NCBI GenBank assembly: GCA_964304625.1
Contig: OZ199839.1
Location: 3,782,001-3,846,000 of the forward strand
DNA length: 64,000 nucleotides
Source: Kudoa neothunni
Lineage: Eukaryota; Cnidaria
Direction of reading: 5' to 3'
In this document: positions 11,498 to 23,104 of the stretch, piece after piece
Position numbering within the stretch: the first letter of the stretch is position 1
Layout of the letters: each line of letters opens with the position of its first letter
Translations under genes and position numbers: made by a program
The notes under the pieces: model-generated
Database searches by the model: none
Seen by the model: the letters and a program-made list of their open reading frames with translations, nothing else
What the model was told of the DNA's origin: nothing

Positions 11498-13792
11498 CCT
11501 TCCGAGCGCCCTAAAATCGACAATACGATCTCCTTCTTTTGGATCAATATGACCCCAGGTATTTTTTTTCTTATAATGATATAATAAAATAATTCATGAC
11601 ATTTATGAGAACTAAACTTAAATCTAACCGTTAGTTTTGGAGTAATGGCTAAAAATAGTGTCTACGGGATTGTTTGAACAATACCGAAATCAATAAATTG
11701 TATACATAAATCAGTATCTGATTAATTAAAACCATTAAACGATTCCCATTTATGATTCTTCAAACATTTAATAAAATATTTGTTTGAGAGTTGCAGAAAA
11801 AGCAATCATGTATAAAGAAAAATGAAAAGTTAATATATTTTTTTGGCATCGAATAATTGATTTATTTGGAGAATTTTGAGATGATAACTTTTAAATGGTT
11901 TTTACAACAATGTAATTGCAATCTGGAATAGAACGTTTATATTTTTTGCCTCGAGCACGGTCACACAGATAACGTCTTCCTATTAGAACGATGCTTGCTA
12001 GTCGCAACGTTTTGTTCAACTCCATCAATGTTAACGCGAATATGCTTTTCCACTGGACTATTGGCTAACTGTTCTAAATATTTGAATCTGGAGAGGGATG
12101 GATCCGCGAAAATATCCTTGTAAATGTGAAAAGCGTTAATTAAGCTGGTATCAATCATATTTTAGAAAACAGCTGTTGGTGATCGATTCATGTATCTTTC
12201 GACACTTGTTGTAGAAATAATCCTGTCAACTGTTTCTACACCCCCTGCATTGATTATAATGGAGTATAACTTCTGGTTTCCCGCGCTTGTTGTCTTTAAT
12301 GTTTGTATTCAAGAAGGAGGTTGACAGAAGCAAAACAACTTTATTTTTCTTTAGGACGTATGAAGTTAACATAGATTTCTTACGAAACAAAAATCTGCTG
12401 CTATAAAATTCCCCTTTACTGTATTTTTTAGATATTGAGGAATGTTCCTATTGTCGCATTGAATCGTTGAAAGTATGGTCTTCCCCCATTTGAAAGTTTC
12501 TCTGCAAGAGGAATAGATGCGAAGAAATTCTCAACGACAATATTTCGACCACCATCCTTAAAATTTTTGACAAGTTCTAACACCACATTTTCTCCGATAT
12601 TTTTCCCCCGTTGATTATTATTCCTCCCTAAATACATTAATATGTTATGTGTATACTTTGTTACAGGATCGGTGAGCAAGAAAAATTTTATGCCATAAAC
12701 AGCTGGTTCGGATGGCATATACTGTATAAAGGGGACATTTTCCACGAGACGCAACCAACTGTTCATCTACTGTCAAATTTTCTCCAAGTATAAACCGTTT
12801 GGAAATGCAATCTTTCCATTTTCCAAATACTCCCCCTACTGGGAAAAATTTATCTAAATAACGGCGAACTTCACGGCTTCAAAATCATCAAAGTGGAGCG
12901 CCCTTGATATTTGGGCAAATCGTTTTAGGGGCATTATTTGCTTGAATATATGTCTTCCATTTTTCACGCTCCAAAGCAGCTTTAGAGACTTCAACTTAGA
13001 TTTAAAAAGAATTTTATAGACAAGAACGCCCATATAAGCTTTCACTTACACGTCGGTTAAATTTAACCAATCACTCCCATAACGAGTCAATCCAAACTTG
13101 TTTGTGTTTGATTTCACAATTGAAAAAAAGATTTGATTGAAAAATATCAAAAACGAATCGACCAGTTCGGAAATTATTGTTGTGGTGTACGTTTTGACTC
13201 AAGGGTGTTGGCTGACAATATTCTCCTTCCTGGTTTTCGCTATTCTAGACTTTTCAATCGACCATTTATCTCCATTTTTATCAACATAACAAATTTTAGC
13301 AATTTCGTCGTCACAAAAATCTGATCCAGAGGTAAAATTAAATTATTGAATTTCACCATAAATTTCATTGACCTCAGTATCATCATTTGACAATAATTCG
13401 TGTTCAAAATCGTTCATCGTTAAAAATTTACCTCTCCGGCGATTATTGGTCAACATCCGAAAGTTAATTTGGGGTTTTTCTATTTATTCATGTAACAAAA
13501 TTCCATTTTCATCTAAAGATATTGTTTAAAAATATTTAATCTATAGTTAATTAATGTATTAAGTATCTTTTTGAGAAAAATAACTGGGGTCATATTGACC
13601 CAAAAGAGGGAGAGTGTAGTTTTCGTAAAAAGTTTATTTATTGCTAAATAAAATTCAATACCTCAATTTCAGAAAGAGAATGAATTTTTAGGAAAATAGC
13701 CAAAGTTTTAAATATAAATTTGACTTTTAAGTTGGTTTAAAATACAGCTGAATGTCGTTCGGAGTCATATTGACCCAGGGACGCTTGGAAGG
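11498..13792 (-). mobile_element. piggyBac-type DNA transposon with degenerate transposase
   Basis: Both ends are readable. TTAA at 11494-11497 and 13793-13796 flank inverted termini CCTTCCGAGCGCCC and (reverse strand) CCTTCCAAGCGTCCC. A second inverted pair lies asymmetrically inside: about 11528-11556 near the left end and about 13587-13613 near the right, sharing TTTTGG(A/G)TCAATATGACCCC. That layout is known for piggyBac. The minus strand carries the transposase in pieces: N-terminal part about 13045-12854, DDE core about 12830-12428 (TVDEQL, YMPSEPAVYGIKFFLL), and a C-terminal part about 12158-11961 (MIDTSLINAFHIY). The core GRNIVVENFF has Glu where the family usually has Asp. Frame breaks separate the pieces, so it is not expected to be active. 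Confidence 0.8.
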
Positions 13793-13796
13793 TTAA

Positions 13797-14056
13797 GGAT
13801 GAATATAATGCGGACTTTTTCCCCACAAATGATGAATCTGATGATATCGAACCAATCATTAAAAAAGTCAAATTTTCAAAAAAAAACAAAAACAAAAAAT
13901 GCCACGAGCATTCAGAGCGATGCATTAATTTAAGAAGATCTATTTAGGTTGTCTGATTTACTTTCCAGAATGGAGAGAATTCAAGTAATATCACGAGGAA
14001 GATTCCAACAAAAAGTCGCAAACCATTTAGACAAAATCTGCTAAATTTTATTTAAT
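13797..14056. other. Spacer between transposon remnants
   Basis: AT-rich sequence between the piggyBac right end and the Merlin-like fragment. An A-rich run lies near 13860-13900. No gene or repeat boundary was recognised. Confidence 0.4.
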
Positions 14057-14640
14057 TTATTTTAATAAAACTGGTTTGTAAGAATAATCATCAGGGGTAA
14101 ACTTAAGAAAGTCGTAATTCATGTAAAAATGCGCCCGTGCGAAACTTGATATTGTGTACACCATTTTACTGTGCGGTTTTTTGCTGGTCCCCTGAATCAC
14201 GAGGTATCGAATCTCGACTGTATCTTCATGTTTAATGTTCCCCAGTAAGATTAAATTATGTTGGATTGATTTCCAGCAGAACATGCCACAGAGTGGTTTC
14301 ATCCGAATGTGATTGTAGCCCCCTTTTTTGTAATTTGCTGTAAGCGGGCCATTCATTATTGGAGATTATTGAGCCAGGAGTAAATTCATTCCTTAAAATA
14401 GAATGAAATGTTTTCATGTTATGTTTCTGAATTTTTAAGTAGCCAATCTCTAGAAGTTTTCATTTCTTCTTTGTGTCAACCGAACACAAACCTATTTCAA
14501 ATATCCAAAGTCTATCGATTCGATCCCCCATTTATCTTGATTTGTATAACGGCTTTTTTTAAAACTAATATTTTATATTGTGTGACTTTTTCTACACATT
14601 CATTCGTCATATAATTCGTTTATATCGGAAGGTATCCATT
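14057..14640 (-). mobile_element. Merlin / ISXO2-like transposase remnant
   Basis: On the minus strand, around 14410-14300, the translation SILRNEFTPGSIISNNEWPAY matches the ISXO2-like (DDE_Tnp_IS1595/Merlin) core, whose usual form is I-x-PGS-x-I-x-SD-x-W-x-AY. The usual catalytic Asp of SDEW is Asn here. About 60-75 residues upstream, FG/SVDTKKK-like residues fit the family's upstream beta-strand. The downstream frame to 14057 is open for 99 codons but does not match well. Frame changes and stops mark a relic. No inverted repeats were located. Confidence 0.45.
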
Positions 14641-15540
14641 ATTACTCATATCTTCTACGAAATAGAAATACCATAGGTAACATTATGTTACATTTTATAA
14701 TTCAGAAAATGACCATAAAACTTCTTTAATGGACGATTTTTCCAGTTGTCATTTTTGATACATCTTTTATTTACGGATTATCACCAATCCAAAGTTATTC
14801 CTTCAATAGAGCGTAGTCGTTAGATGGTTGATGTAATTGGGACATTGGACTAACCAGGTGCTCACGTTAGATTGTATGAGCGTTTTTTCATTGCTTATAT
14901 AAGTTCATTACACTTCCCCTATTATTTTTCGTCTTTCCATGCAATAAGCTTCCGTCAGTCTCGAAGTCGAAACTGTCACCTCTAAAGAGTTTTCTTGTAC
15001 GAAATAATTTTGAGCAAACGACCCCCACCTTTGAAAACAATAAGGTAGTGATGAGTTTCAATACGGCTATCTTTGTTTAGGTTGAATAAATGCTATTTAC
15101 CAATGCACATTAAATAATTATCATCATTATCATTGTTGATAGCTTTCTCTTTGAGTTTGAGTTAGCGGAAGATAAAAAAGTATTTTTATGGGGAAGAATT
15201 TAGTTTTATATGTATTTTGTGTTGAACATCGTTTTAAGGTTTGTTATTAACTTCGACATATATATATTTATATATATATATTTATATGATTTGGTTGTCA
15301 TAATTGTCTAGCGAATAAGGTTGTATGTCGATAGTAGAATTCTTATTATCTCTGTTTCTTTTTGATTTATACATGGAACCACGACTTCTACAATTTTTGC
15401 GTCTTTAAGGAGTTATGATAATTACTTTTTTAAGCGAGTTATCCGAATAAAAGATTAGCAATATTTACTAAAGTTAAAAATCATCATCTTTTCTTTAGGT
15501 AGCCATGTTTATAACAAATACCGACGAACGCACGTAATAC
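14641..15540. other. Intergenic, simple TA-rich tract
   Basis: No coding sequence was recognised. A TA-rich microsatellite-like tract lies at about 15256-15290. The rest is AT-rich without visible structure. Confidence 0.45.
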
Positions 15541-15566
15541 AGTATTTCAGGATCAACGTGCAATTT

Positions 15567-16690
15567 TTATCGAATTAATTTATATTTCCAATTATCAATT
15601 ATTTCAGAGTTTAGACAACGCGTAAAATATGACTCTGCATAGTAGCAGTAATCTTGACCTTGCTGGGATGTAATGTGATTTGGCTCACACATTATAGTTG
15701 GATGCAACTCTTCTTTATTTGAAGGTTTTTTGTTCGCTACAATGGACATTAATTGATGGAAGAATTTCTCAATTGGGTTTAAAAATGGGCTGTAAGGTGA
15801 CAACAAAAGAGGTTCATAACCATTTGATTCCACTTGCTGTTTGACCAATTCCGTTTTATGGAACCTTGCATTATCCATTGCCAGAAAAGCACTTCCGATT
15901 TCATGGATTTGGAAGCCATCAAACAATTTATTCATAAATTGCGAAAATACATTTTGATTTGTGAATCCATTTAGTATAAAGAATCTCTATATCTTTTGTG
16001 GCGAAATCTCTGCAATTTGGGTGTTCTTCGCACGGATAGTTTTTACCCCAAAGTTGGCTTTAAGTTCGACAAGCGCTCTCCAAAATGATTTTCTCACAGA
16101 TAGAGAAAATTCGGATACATTGATGTAAATTATGGTCAGATGATGAGGTGTCTATTCAAGATACTCTATAAAGACTTATGATTTAAATAACAAGTGTAGT
16201 GATACCTTTTTTTCTCTTCAACAAAATTTAAGGTGAGTTTTGGACCACCGAGACGAGTGATATTTTTTAATAAATAGTCAAAACTATTCAAACAATTGCG
16301 TACATTCTATTTTATAACCTGAATCTGATGACGGTCATGGAGCATTCTAATTGTTGATTCAAACGTTAAAATGGAATCATCGCGTGCCAATTGTTTAAAA
16401 AATGGTTTATACATTTACGTCGGTTTGAATCCAGGATCACCGCTTTTCTACTAGCTGTAAAAACTCCGGTTTAGTGATTTTTCTTTAAAATTTGACCAAT
16501 TATAGATTTACGCACTATAATGGGTTCAGCAATGCATTCTTTTGTATTCTTTAGGAGGCTACTTACCTATAGGAGGTGGAGTATTTCTTGAATGAATTTA
16601 ACAACCAATCTATACCTATCTATTGCGTAATTTTTGATAGTCCCTTATAAATCACGTAAGAAGTAGATGTGTTCCATTATTTTTGGTTGT
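15567..16690 (-). mobile_element. IS630/Tc1-type transposase remnant
   Basis: Reading the minus strand, an N-terminal helix-turn-helix region can be followed from about 16680 to 16330, in several frames, with SRKAV and ARDDSILTFEST near 16440-16370. The catalytic domain runs from about 16130 to 15567. The core shows SVRKSFWRAL, VKTIRAKNTQIAEI, MDNARFHK and LLLSPYSPFLNPIEKFF, typical of DDE_3-type transposases. The second Asp (MDNARFH) and the last acidic residue (NPIE) are present. The first Asp appears replaced, reading INVSEF where family members have a DE motif. An in-frame stop and frame changes make it inactive. Confidence 0.7.
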
Positions 16691-17430
16691 TCTGTTATTA
16701 ATAAGTTTCTATTCGAAAAATACGATATTAAAACCAAGATTAATTTAAATTAGTTTCTATCACTTTATTCTACGAAATGGCGAAGTAAGATAATAGTTGT
16801 ATTAAGCCTATCCAACATAAAAAAATGTTGGCTCGTGTATTTTAATGTAAAATCGTAACTTTTTTATCTTCTGTAGTAACAAATTTACATAATGAGAGTG
16901 TGATCACGTTGTGTAAGCATATTTCTCTATTACGAAATAACCAATATCCATCCTTAAAACCAAAACCACGATGTATTTTGAATTGTATCCTGTCTGAATT
17001 TGGGATCCATCATTCAACTATGTAGTCTTGATTATGTTTCATTTCAGGTTTCAGGATCAAATTAATATCCCTTTATCCTAATATATTTAATACACTCATT
17101 CCTGCAAATAACGACGCGATCCCTTGGTATCGACTTAAATAATTTAATTACTTTCACAAAGTAAATTTTCAACGTCAACTTTAATTCTAATAAAGGCAGA
17201 GCTTATTGACACAATAGATTTTAATCCTAAACAGTATGTACGACGCGTAGGGGATTTTTTTATTCCCAGTAACTCTTACTCACAAGCTGTATAAAGATTT
17301 AGTTTTTTAGTAACTGCTATATTTAATTATTCTCATCCGTCGCTTCACTCTTAGGGGCAAAAAATACTTAAATTTAGTCGAAATAATGACACCCGAATAT
17401 TATTTACCGTGCGAATGATCACTTTATTTA
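16691..17430. other. Intergenic, nothing recognised
   Basis: AT-rich DNA without recognisable coding potential or repeat boundaries. Confidence 0.4.
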
Positions 17431-17439
17431 ATTAATGAT

Positions 17440-18060
17440 AATTCAATTTAGAGGGCAATTACAATAAAATCTGAGTAATCATCATTAATATTATAAGGGT
17501 TAAATCTATCTTGTTATAATAAACGATAATAATACATTATTAATTAAGCAAATGTAAAACTTTTTGCTGTATTTAAATCCTTATATAGATCTTTCAACGC
17601 GTGATTACCAACTCAAGTATGACAAGTCCATGTATATGGATTGTGTAATCGCACGCACCTAAATGAACACGCCCAATGTATGTGTATCTATAAATGATAT
17701 CGTTAAATTAACAGTTGATTAGAGCTTATATGAGAGAATGTTAATTTCACTTGATTATTATTCTGAAATGTGTCAATCCTAATGCGGGAATCTTGTAATC
17801 TGTTTAACATACTCAAAACTGACAAAATCACTTTATTCTCAATGTTTTTGATAATTTCAATGATGTGATAACGGTTGAAATACTTTTTATAATATTGAGC
17901 ATTATTAAAAGTATAATAAATGTAAATCTAGAAGTTAAAAATTATTTCCGTACAAGCATACTCCTTCCGATGTACGCACACACAGGGACACTCCTCGTTT
18001 ATACACGAAATAGATATGATTATCATGTAATGAAATAAATCAGTGACTTTTTTTCGTAAA
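17440..18060 (+). repeat. Dispersed repeat, copy 2 (unclassified)
   Basis: Same-orientation relative of 5170-5830, recognised from a series of shared short blocks in the same order. No terminal inverted repeats or coding sequence were seen. It lies just upstream of the aldo-keto reductase gene. Confidence 0.5.
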
Positions 18061-18366
18061 CATAATAATAATAAAAGCCATAGAAAGATTTGATTCTCCA
18101 TTAACTGGGGAATTCATCAATAATTCGCTAAACAACAATTATCAACGACAATTCATATTTACGAATATTTTATAGTAACATTGGGATTCTTTCTCTTGTA
18201 ATCAGTTTTAACGAAATTGAATTCATTACAATTATGAAAGCACAAAAAAAGGAAAGCTTGATGAATTTAAGGAACGGATCCCTAACAAACTAATTATCGT
18301 GAGACTCATAAACGATCCCTTTTCCCCGATTGATTAATCGTTAGTGATAATGTTTCCTATTTTCAG

Positions 18367-19393
18367 AACTGGTCAAAATATTCCACGAATAGGATTTGGG
18401 CATGTTTTTAAAGAGAAAATCACTATTTAAATAAGTTTATTTAGCACGTTTCAAATACCAGCCGATAAGGTTGCTCATCTCGTGAAGGAAGCTGTCGACG
18501 TGGGGTACAAACTCATTGATTGTGCAATGATTTATGGGAATGAGTACACCCTGGGTCACGAGTATTTCTCTACTCTAAAGGAAAGGGATCAATTATTCAT
18601 CATATCAAAGCTTTGGTCCACCTACCACGAATCAGAGAGAGTTGGAGAGGGACTTGAAAAAACGCTTTCTGATTTATGCCTTGACTACCTGGACCTTTAC
18701 ATAATTCATAATCCTGTTCGATGCGACCCAAATGATTCCAGTTTCATAAAAAGTCAATATTTTCAAAGAGAATGGATCGTTGAAACATGGCGAGCAATGG
18801 AAAAATTGTACGAAAGTGGAAAATGCAAATCGATTGGAGTGAGTAATTTTTCCACCACCAAACTGCAATGGCTTATTGATGAAGCCTCTATTGTGCCACA
18901 CGTTAATCAAGGTAATTTGCAATAATTCAACATAATCAATCATCTAGTATAATCTAGTCGAATTACATCCCTATTTGCCCCAGAACAAACTTGTTGACTT
19001 CTGCCGAGATAACCAGATCCAAGTTATTGCCTATTCTCCTCTTGGCTCTCCAACGACTCAGAACACCATATTTGGCAATCCAAATGCTCCTGCTATACTT
19101 AAAGATCCTATTATTGCCGAAATTCCGAAATTGCGAAGAAAAATGGTATAACACCCGCTCAAGTAATTTCCTAAACATGTAAAGTGAGGATTACATCTTT
19201 AAACAAAAATAAGGTGCTCATTGCTTGGAGTGTGCAGCGAGAAATACCTGTTCTGGTGAAATCTTCTAGCAAGGCACGCATGACAGAGAATCTCGCTGCA
19301 AACCATATCACTCTTCCTGATGATGATATGAGAACCCTTTCAAATATGAAGACTCAATGCAGATATATCGACTTTGATTTGTTTTTTGGTTGA
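18367..19393 (+). pseudogene. Aldo-keto reductase, AKR1-like, with one frame-breaking 8-bp duplication
   Basis: NADPH-dependent carbonyl/aldehyde reductase family, TIM-barrel fold. Exons: 18367-18399 (TGQNIPRIGFG, preceded by acceptor TTTTCAG), 18445-18911, 18958-19162, 19214-19393. Introns are 45 (GC-AG), 46 and 51 nt. The tetrad is present: Asp and Tyr in LIDCAMIYGNE, Lys in IISKLW, His in LYIIHNP. Other family landmarks follow: SIGVSNFS, HPYLPQNKL, YSPLGSP, TPAQ/VLIAW, and the cofactor-phosphate region VKSSSKARMTENL. At 19117-19132 the 8-mer CCGAAATT is tandemly doubled; removing one unit would restore IAKKNGITPAQV, so this is the only break seen. The recognised part is about 291 aa; a first coding exon upstream of 18366 is needed and was not found. 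It is either a recent pseudogene, a variant allele or a sequence error. Confidence 0.75.
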
Positions 19394-20109
19394 GGGCAAA
19401 ACGGTGGATGACTATTGGGATGGAGAAACCTTCAATTAATTCTAGCTAACTACCAGTTTACTACTTTATCATACAATATTTAGTAGGGTTTTGCTTGTAT
19501 GTCTCTTAATCAAATGTCTTTCACCTATATTTTTAATGTTAGATTATGTTTAAACTAAATTTCATTCTTTAGTGATTCTACATTAAAATTATGTTACAAA
19601 CCTAATTAATAATAATTAAAATTCTACCGTCACCAAGTTCTATTAGAATTTAAAATCAATCTTCAATATGAATTTAATTCTTGCCTTAAGTAGCGTGAAA
19701 TTAAATTTACATAATGCGAATTCCCAACAGTACAACCTAAGTAGAATAATCCTTAAGCTTCGTACAATATTTAAATAATTAGACTATTTAAATAACCTCC
19801 AATTAATTTATTGGAGTAAATAAACGACGATATTCACCAAAGAAGAAAACTAAAATGTTTAACTATACACACCTGTATCTATAATTATGTTAAAAACCCG
19901 TGATCAAAAGATGGTTGTTATATCCCTAAAATATGTTCACTAGAATCATGGCTTAATTTCTAAATGACTTTAAAGACTAGGAGTAGTTTGATCCATCATT
20001 GTTGTCGTGTTACATCTGTTTATTTTTTCTGCTTACTAGTAAATTAATAATTGGCGTTTTATAACTTAACAACAAATAAAGTTAAATATTAAAGATAGAA
20101 AAGTTAAAT
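19394..20109. other. Intergenic, nothing recognised
   Basis: AT-rich DNA 3' of the aldo-keto reductase. No clear polyadenylation signal close to the stop and no coding sequence were recognised. Confidence 0.4.
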
Positions 20110-20397
20110 TTATGAATTCAATCTCAAGCCTTCACCAGAGACAGAAGGAACACATTTAACCGTTTGAGAACTCAGCAAACTTTTTTTACCGAAAACGTAT
20201 GCCATATCACCCTTAAACTCATTTACAATCGATGAATTGTTATATTGACGTTCTTCTAAGAAAAACTCACATAATTCGTCTGAAATCTTTACAATTTTAA
20301 TGATACAGCGTGTAACAACCAAATTTAAAGCATTCAGACTGCATTTTTTCGGCATCACCGGTAGCATATTGTTAAAAAGCGTTAAAAATTGGTTCAA
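20110..20397 (-). mobile_element. hAT-like (ZBED5-type) transposase fragment
   Basis: A 95-codon frame on the minus strand contains LVVTRCIIKIVKISDELCEFF followed by a FKGDMAYVFG-like segment. It resembles the middle of ZBED5/hAT-type transposases, where a DEL-x-x-FL segment is followed by a D-x-AYL segment. It is isolated and truncated at both ends. A chance match is possible because the composition is simple. Confidence 0.3.
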
Positions 20398-21051
20398 TGT
20401 ATTAAGGATGCTCTTTTTCGGAGGAAACAGTCACAATATTGAAAACATGATAAAACTATTCGCTATTATGAGTAATACTTTCATGCATAAATATCGCTCA
20501 ATAGAAATATATTATTTTTAGTGACAGAATAATATATAGTTTTGTAAGAAAAAATACTTTCGCAAAAATTTTGGAAATATTTTATCACGAATTTCATTAA
20601 TTCAATTTTGCTATATGATAACAAGTAACAATCCATCGCTCAAGACTATACTGGTTAATTAAATAATAATCTATATGTATTTATAAGTACGTTATATTTT
20701 ATAATATTTTTTCCCCGTGTAAATAATATAATTACCTTGATGTGAATTTAATGATTTAAGATGTAGTACTTATTATTCGAAAAATTCAGTTTATGTTGCA
20801 TTTTACCAACGATGAAACTATGATACTTATATTATTTTATGTAGTTAAAAATATTAATAACTCATTTAAGCTTTAATGGAACTGTGAAGTAAAGTATACA
20901 GTACACATCGATAAATCATTATAATAGTGAGATGTTGTCATATGGTAACATTTGGTACGCATTAGTTAATAAAATTAGTATAATAGGAAAGATAAAAACA
21001 GTATTACACATTAGAGAATCATTTTTGAAATCTTTCAGCTATTCTTTATCG

Positions 21052-22095
21052 TAGTTGTTCTTAACCTTTCTTGCTTGCCGACCCCTAATATGTTTAAATG
21101 ACTTAACAAGGACCCCATTCTGTTTTACGCATAATCCGAGCATACGTATACATATCTTAGCTTAAATAATTTATTTAATATCCCAAATTTAATTAAAATA
21201 TTTATTAGGTGAATTAATTATTATGTTTTTTTTTGTTTTGATGTATATATTAAAAATTTTTAATTTTTAAGAATCAAATTATTTTAGGTATAAAAAAATT
21301 AACAACGTTGAAATTCTTCCAGTAATTTTTTTATAAATTATTAAAAATTTAAGAAAATATAGAAGATGGCGTATTCTATTCCATGCTATGATATACTAAA
21401 ATAAAATATTTAATGAGATTTATTGAATTAATATATACATGTTAAAAAGTATAATCTATAGCAAAATTGTTTATGAAATCCTTTTATAATAATAGAAAAA
21501 TCAATGATATGTAAAGTCTTTATTTTCGTTAATAATTTTGTTTAATAAAATAAACAGTTAACAAACGTGGAATTATTATATATTAGATTACGAATTTAAT
21601 GCAAAAAACATAGTTCTTGTGTAAATAATAAACATTAAATGAATATTTAATGAAATTTTCGTTTTTTATCAAAAAGTTCACAAAATTCTGGGGAAACATT
21701 TAAAATAGTAACACGTGTACAAGCGATTTCGTGATTTTGTTTTGATGATAACCATTATTGGGAAATCCAGTTTCGCAATAATAAGTTGTCGTAAAATGAG
21801 TAATCAGATTAATTACAGTTTGCAGCATGAACATATTTTGGAAATTTTTAATTATTATCAAATAACCTGTTGAATCTCTTTTATTTTTATAGATTTTTTT
21901 ACAAATAAATTATAACACAACGAAATTTTGTAAGAAATATAAAATATTTATAAGAAAGGATAACGTAAGAGTTTAGTTCAAATTTTAATAATTTAGCTAA
22001 TGTTAAAAAATACTCAATTATGATGAATGCATAATGATAAAATTGCATTCATATTTTGTTGAAATCACTCACGGACCCCGGGTTAAGGACCGCCG
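21052..22095 (-). mobile_element. hAT element (ZBED5-like family), copy A
   Basis: The left end TAGTTGTTCTTAACC and the right end (reverse strand) CGGCGGTCCTTAACC are inverted relatives of the hAT-type start CAGTGGTTCTTAACC. Flanking 8-mers CTTTATCG and CTTTACCA may be a worn target duplication. On the minus strand, around 21860-21660, pieces such as ITHFTTTYYCETGF in one frame and a TKSRNRL-like piece in another match the C-terminal dimerisation region of hAT transposases (FATTYLCESGFS). The interior aligns with copy B at 31518-32712. It is degenerate. Confidence 0.6.
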
Positions 22096-23104
22096 CTTTA
22101 CCATAGGAAAAGCCGATGTCATTAAGGTAATGATATCCCCTAGGGAAGCAAATAAAGGTAGAATACCACCTAGTTAATGGGACTTTTTTATTTGTAATTA
22201 TTATTATTCCTTTTCTAGATGACATAATAAAACCATATAAAGGGGAGAAATCCTATCACCGAAAACAGTTTTGCATTACAACCATATACATTTCAAAATA
22301 ATGATTATTTTTTCTTCAACATAAAATTATAGATATTTTTTCACAGTAAATAAATTGATAATGAATCTGATTTATCGTCTGAAGTATATTTCTTTCTCAT
22401 GTGTTTAATGTCAAAGAAGTCGTAGTATCATGTCAGCGTTATCATCAACAATGATTGGATGATACGGAATCATTAAACCGTTTTTATTGCTTCCCGTTGG
22501 GACGTTTACCAGTGTCGGAAATTCCCTTGAAAGCCGATGATTTTATATTCCCATAGAAAATTCAAAATTTATGATATATCTGCTAAGCTTATACAACATA
22601 TTTAAGCGATACAATTATAATAATTGCCGCTATAGCGGGCACTTCCTTACAACAAAGTTATCTCAATAAGTGACGTAGATGACCCTAATGCAATAACCGT
22701 TCATTTGATATGATAATTGTTATATATTATCATTGATGATTTGAAATATGCCTCATCGCCACACGTAAAAATATTGATCGGCGCTGCCATTAAAAATTTA
22801 ATCCTAATGTAATGCATGCTCATGTTGCATCTCACAGTTCCTATTTATAGCTTACGAATCCATTCTGTTATTTAGTTTTTAATATATAAAATTATTACTG
22901 ACGTATACACATACTCTTAAATGGCAGATCATGAACAACTATTGTAGAAACTAACACAGAATTAAATTTGTAGGGAATAAACACTCCTCAAGAATTATGA
23001 AATGATATCTATCTTAGGCGAACTGCTACGCTTATAAAATCGGGAAAGATTAAAGAGAAGAAACAGTAAACGAACTCAAGTGAAAGTGTGTTAGAATATG
23101 TGAG
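22096..23104. other. Intergenic, nothing recognised
   Basis: AT-rich DNA downstream of the PLD-like gene (which runs on the minus strand). No coding sequence or repeat boundary was recognised. Confidence 0.4.

Noticed and set aside
18674-18943. 89-codon minus-strand frame
   Set aside because: Antisense to the aldo-keto reductase exon, which has clear family motifs.
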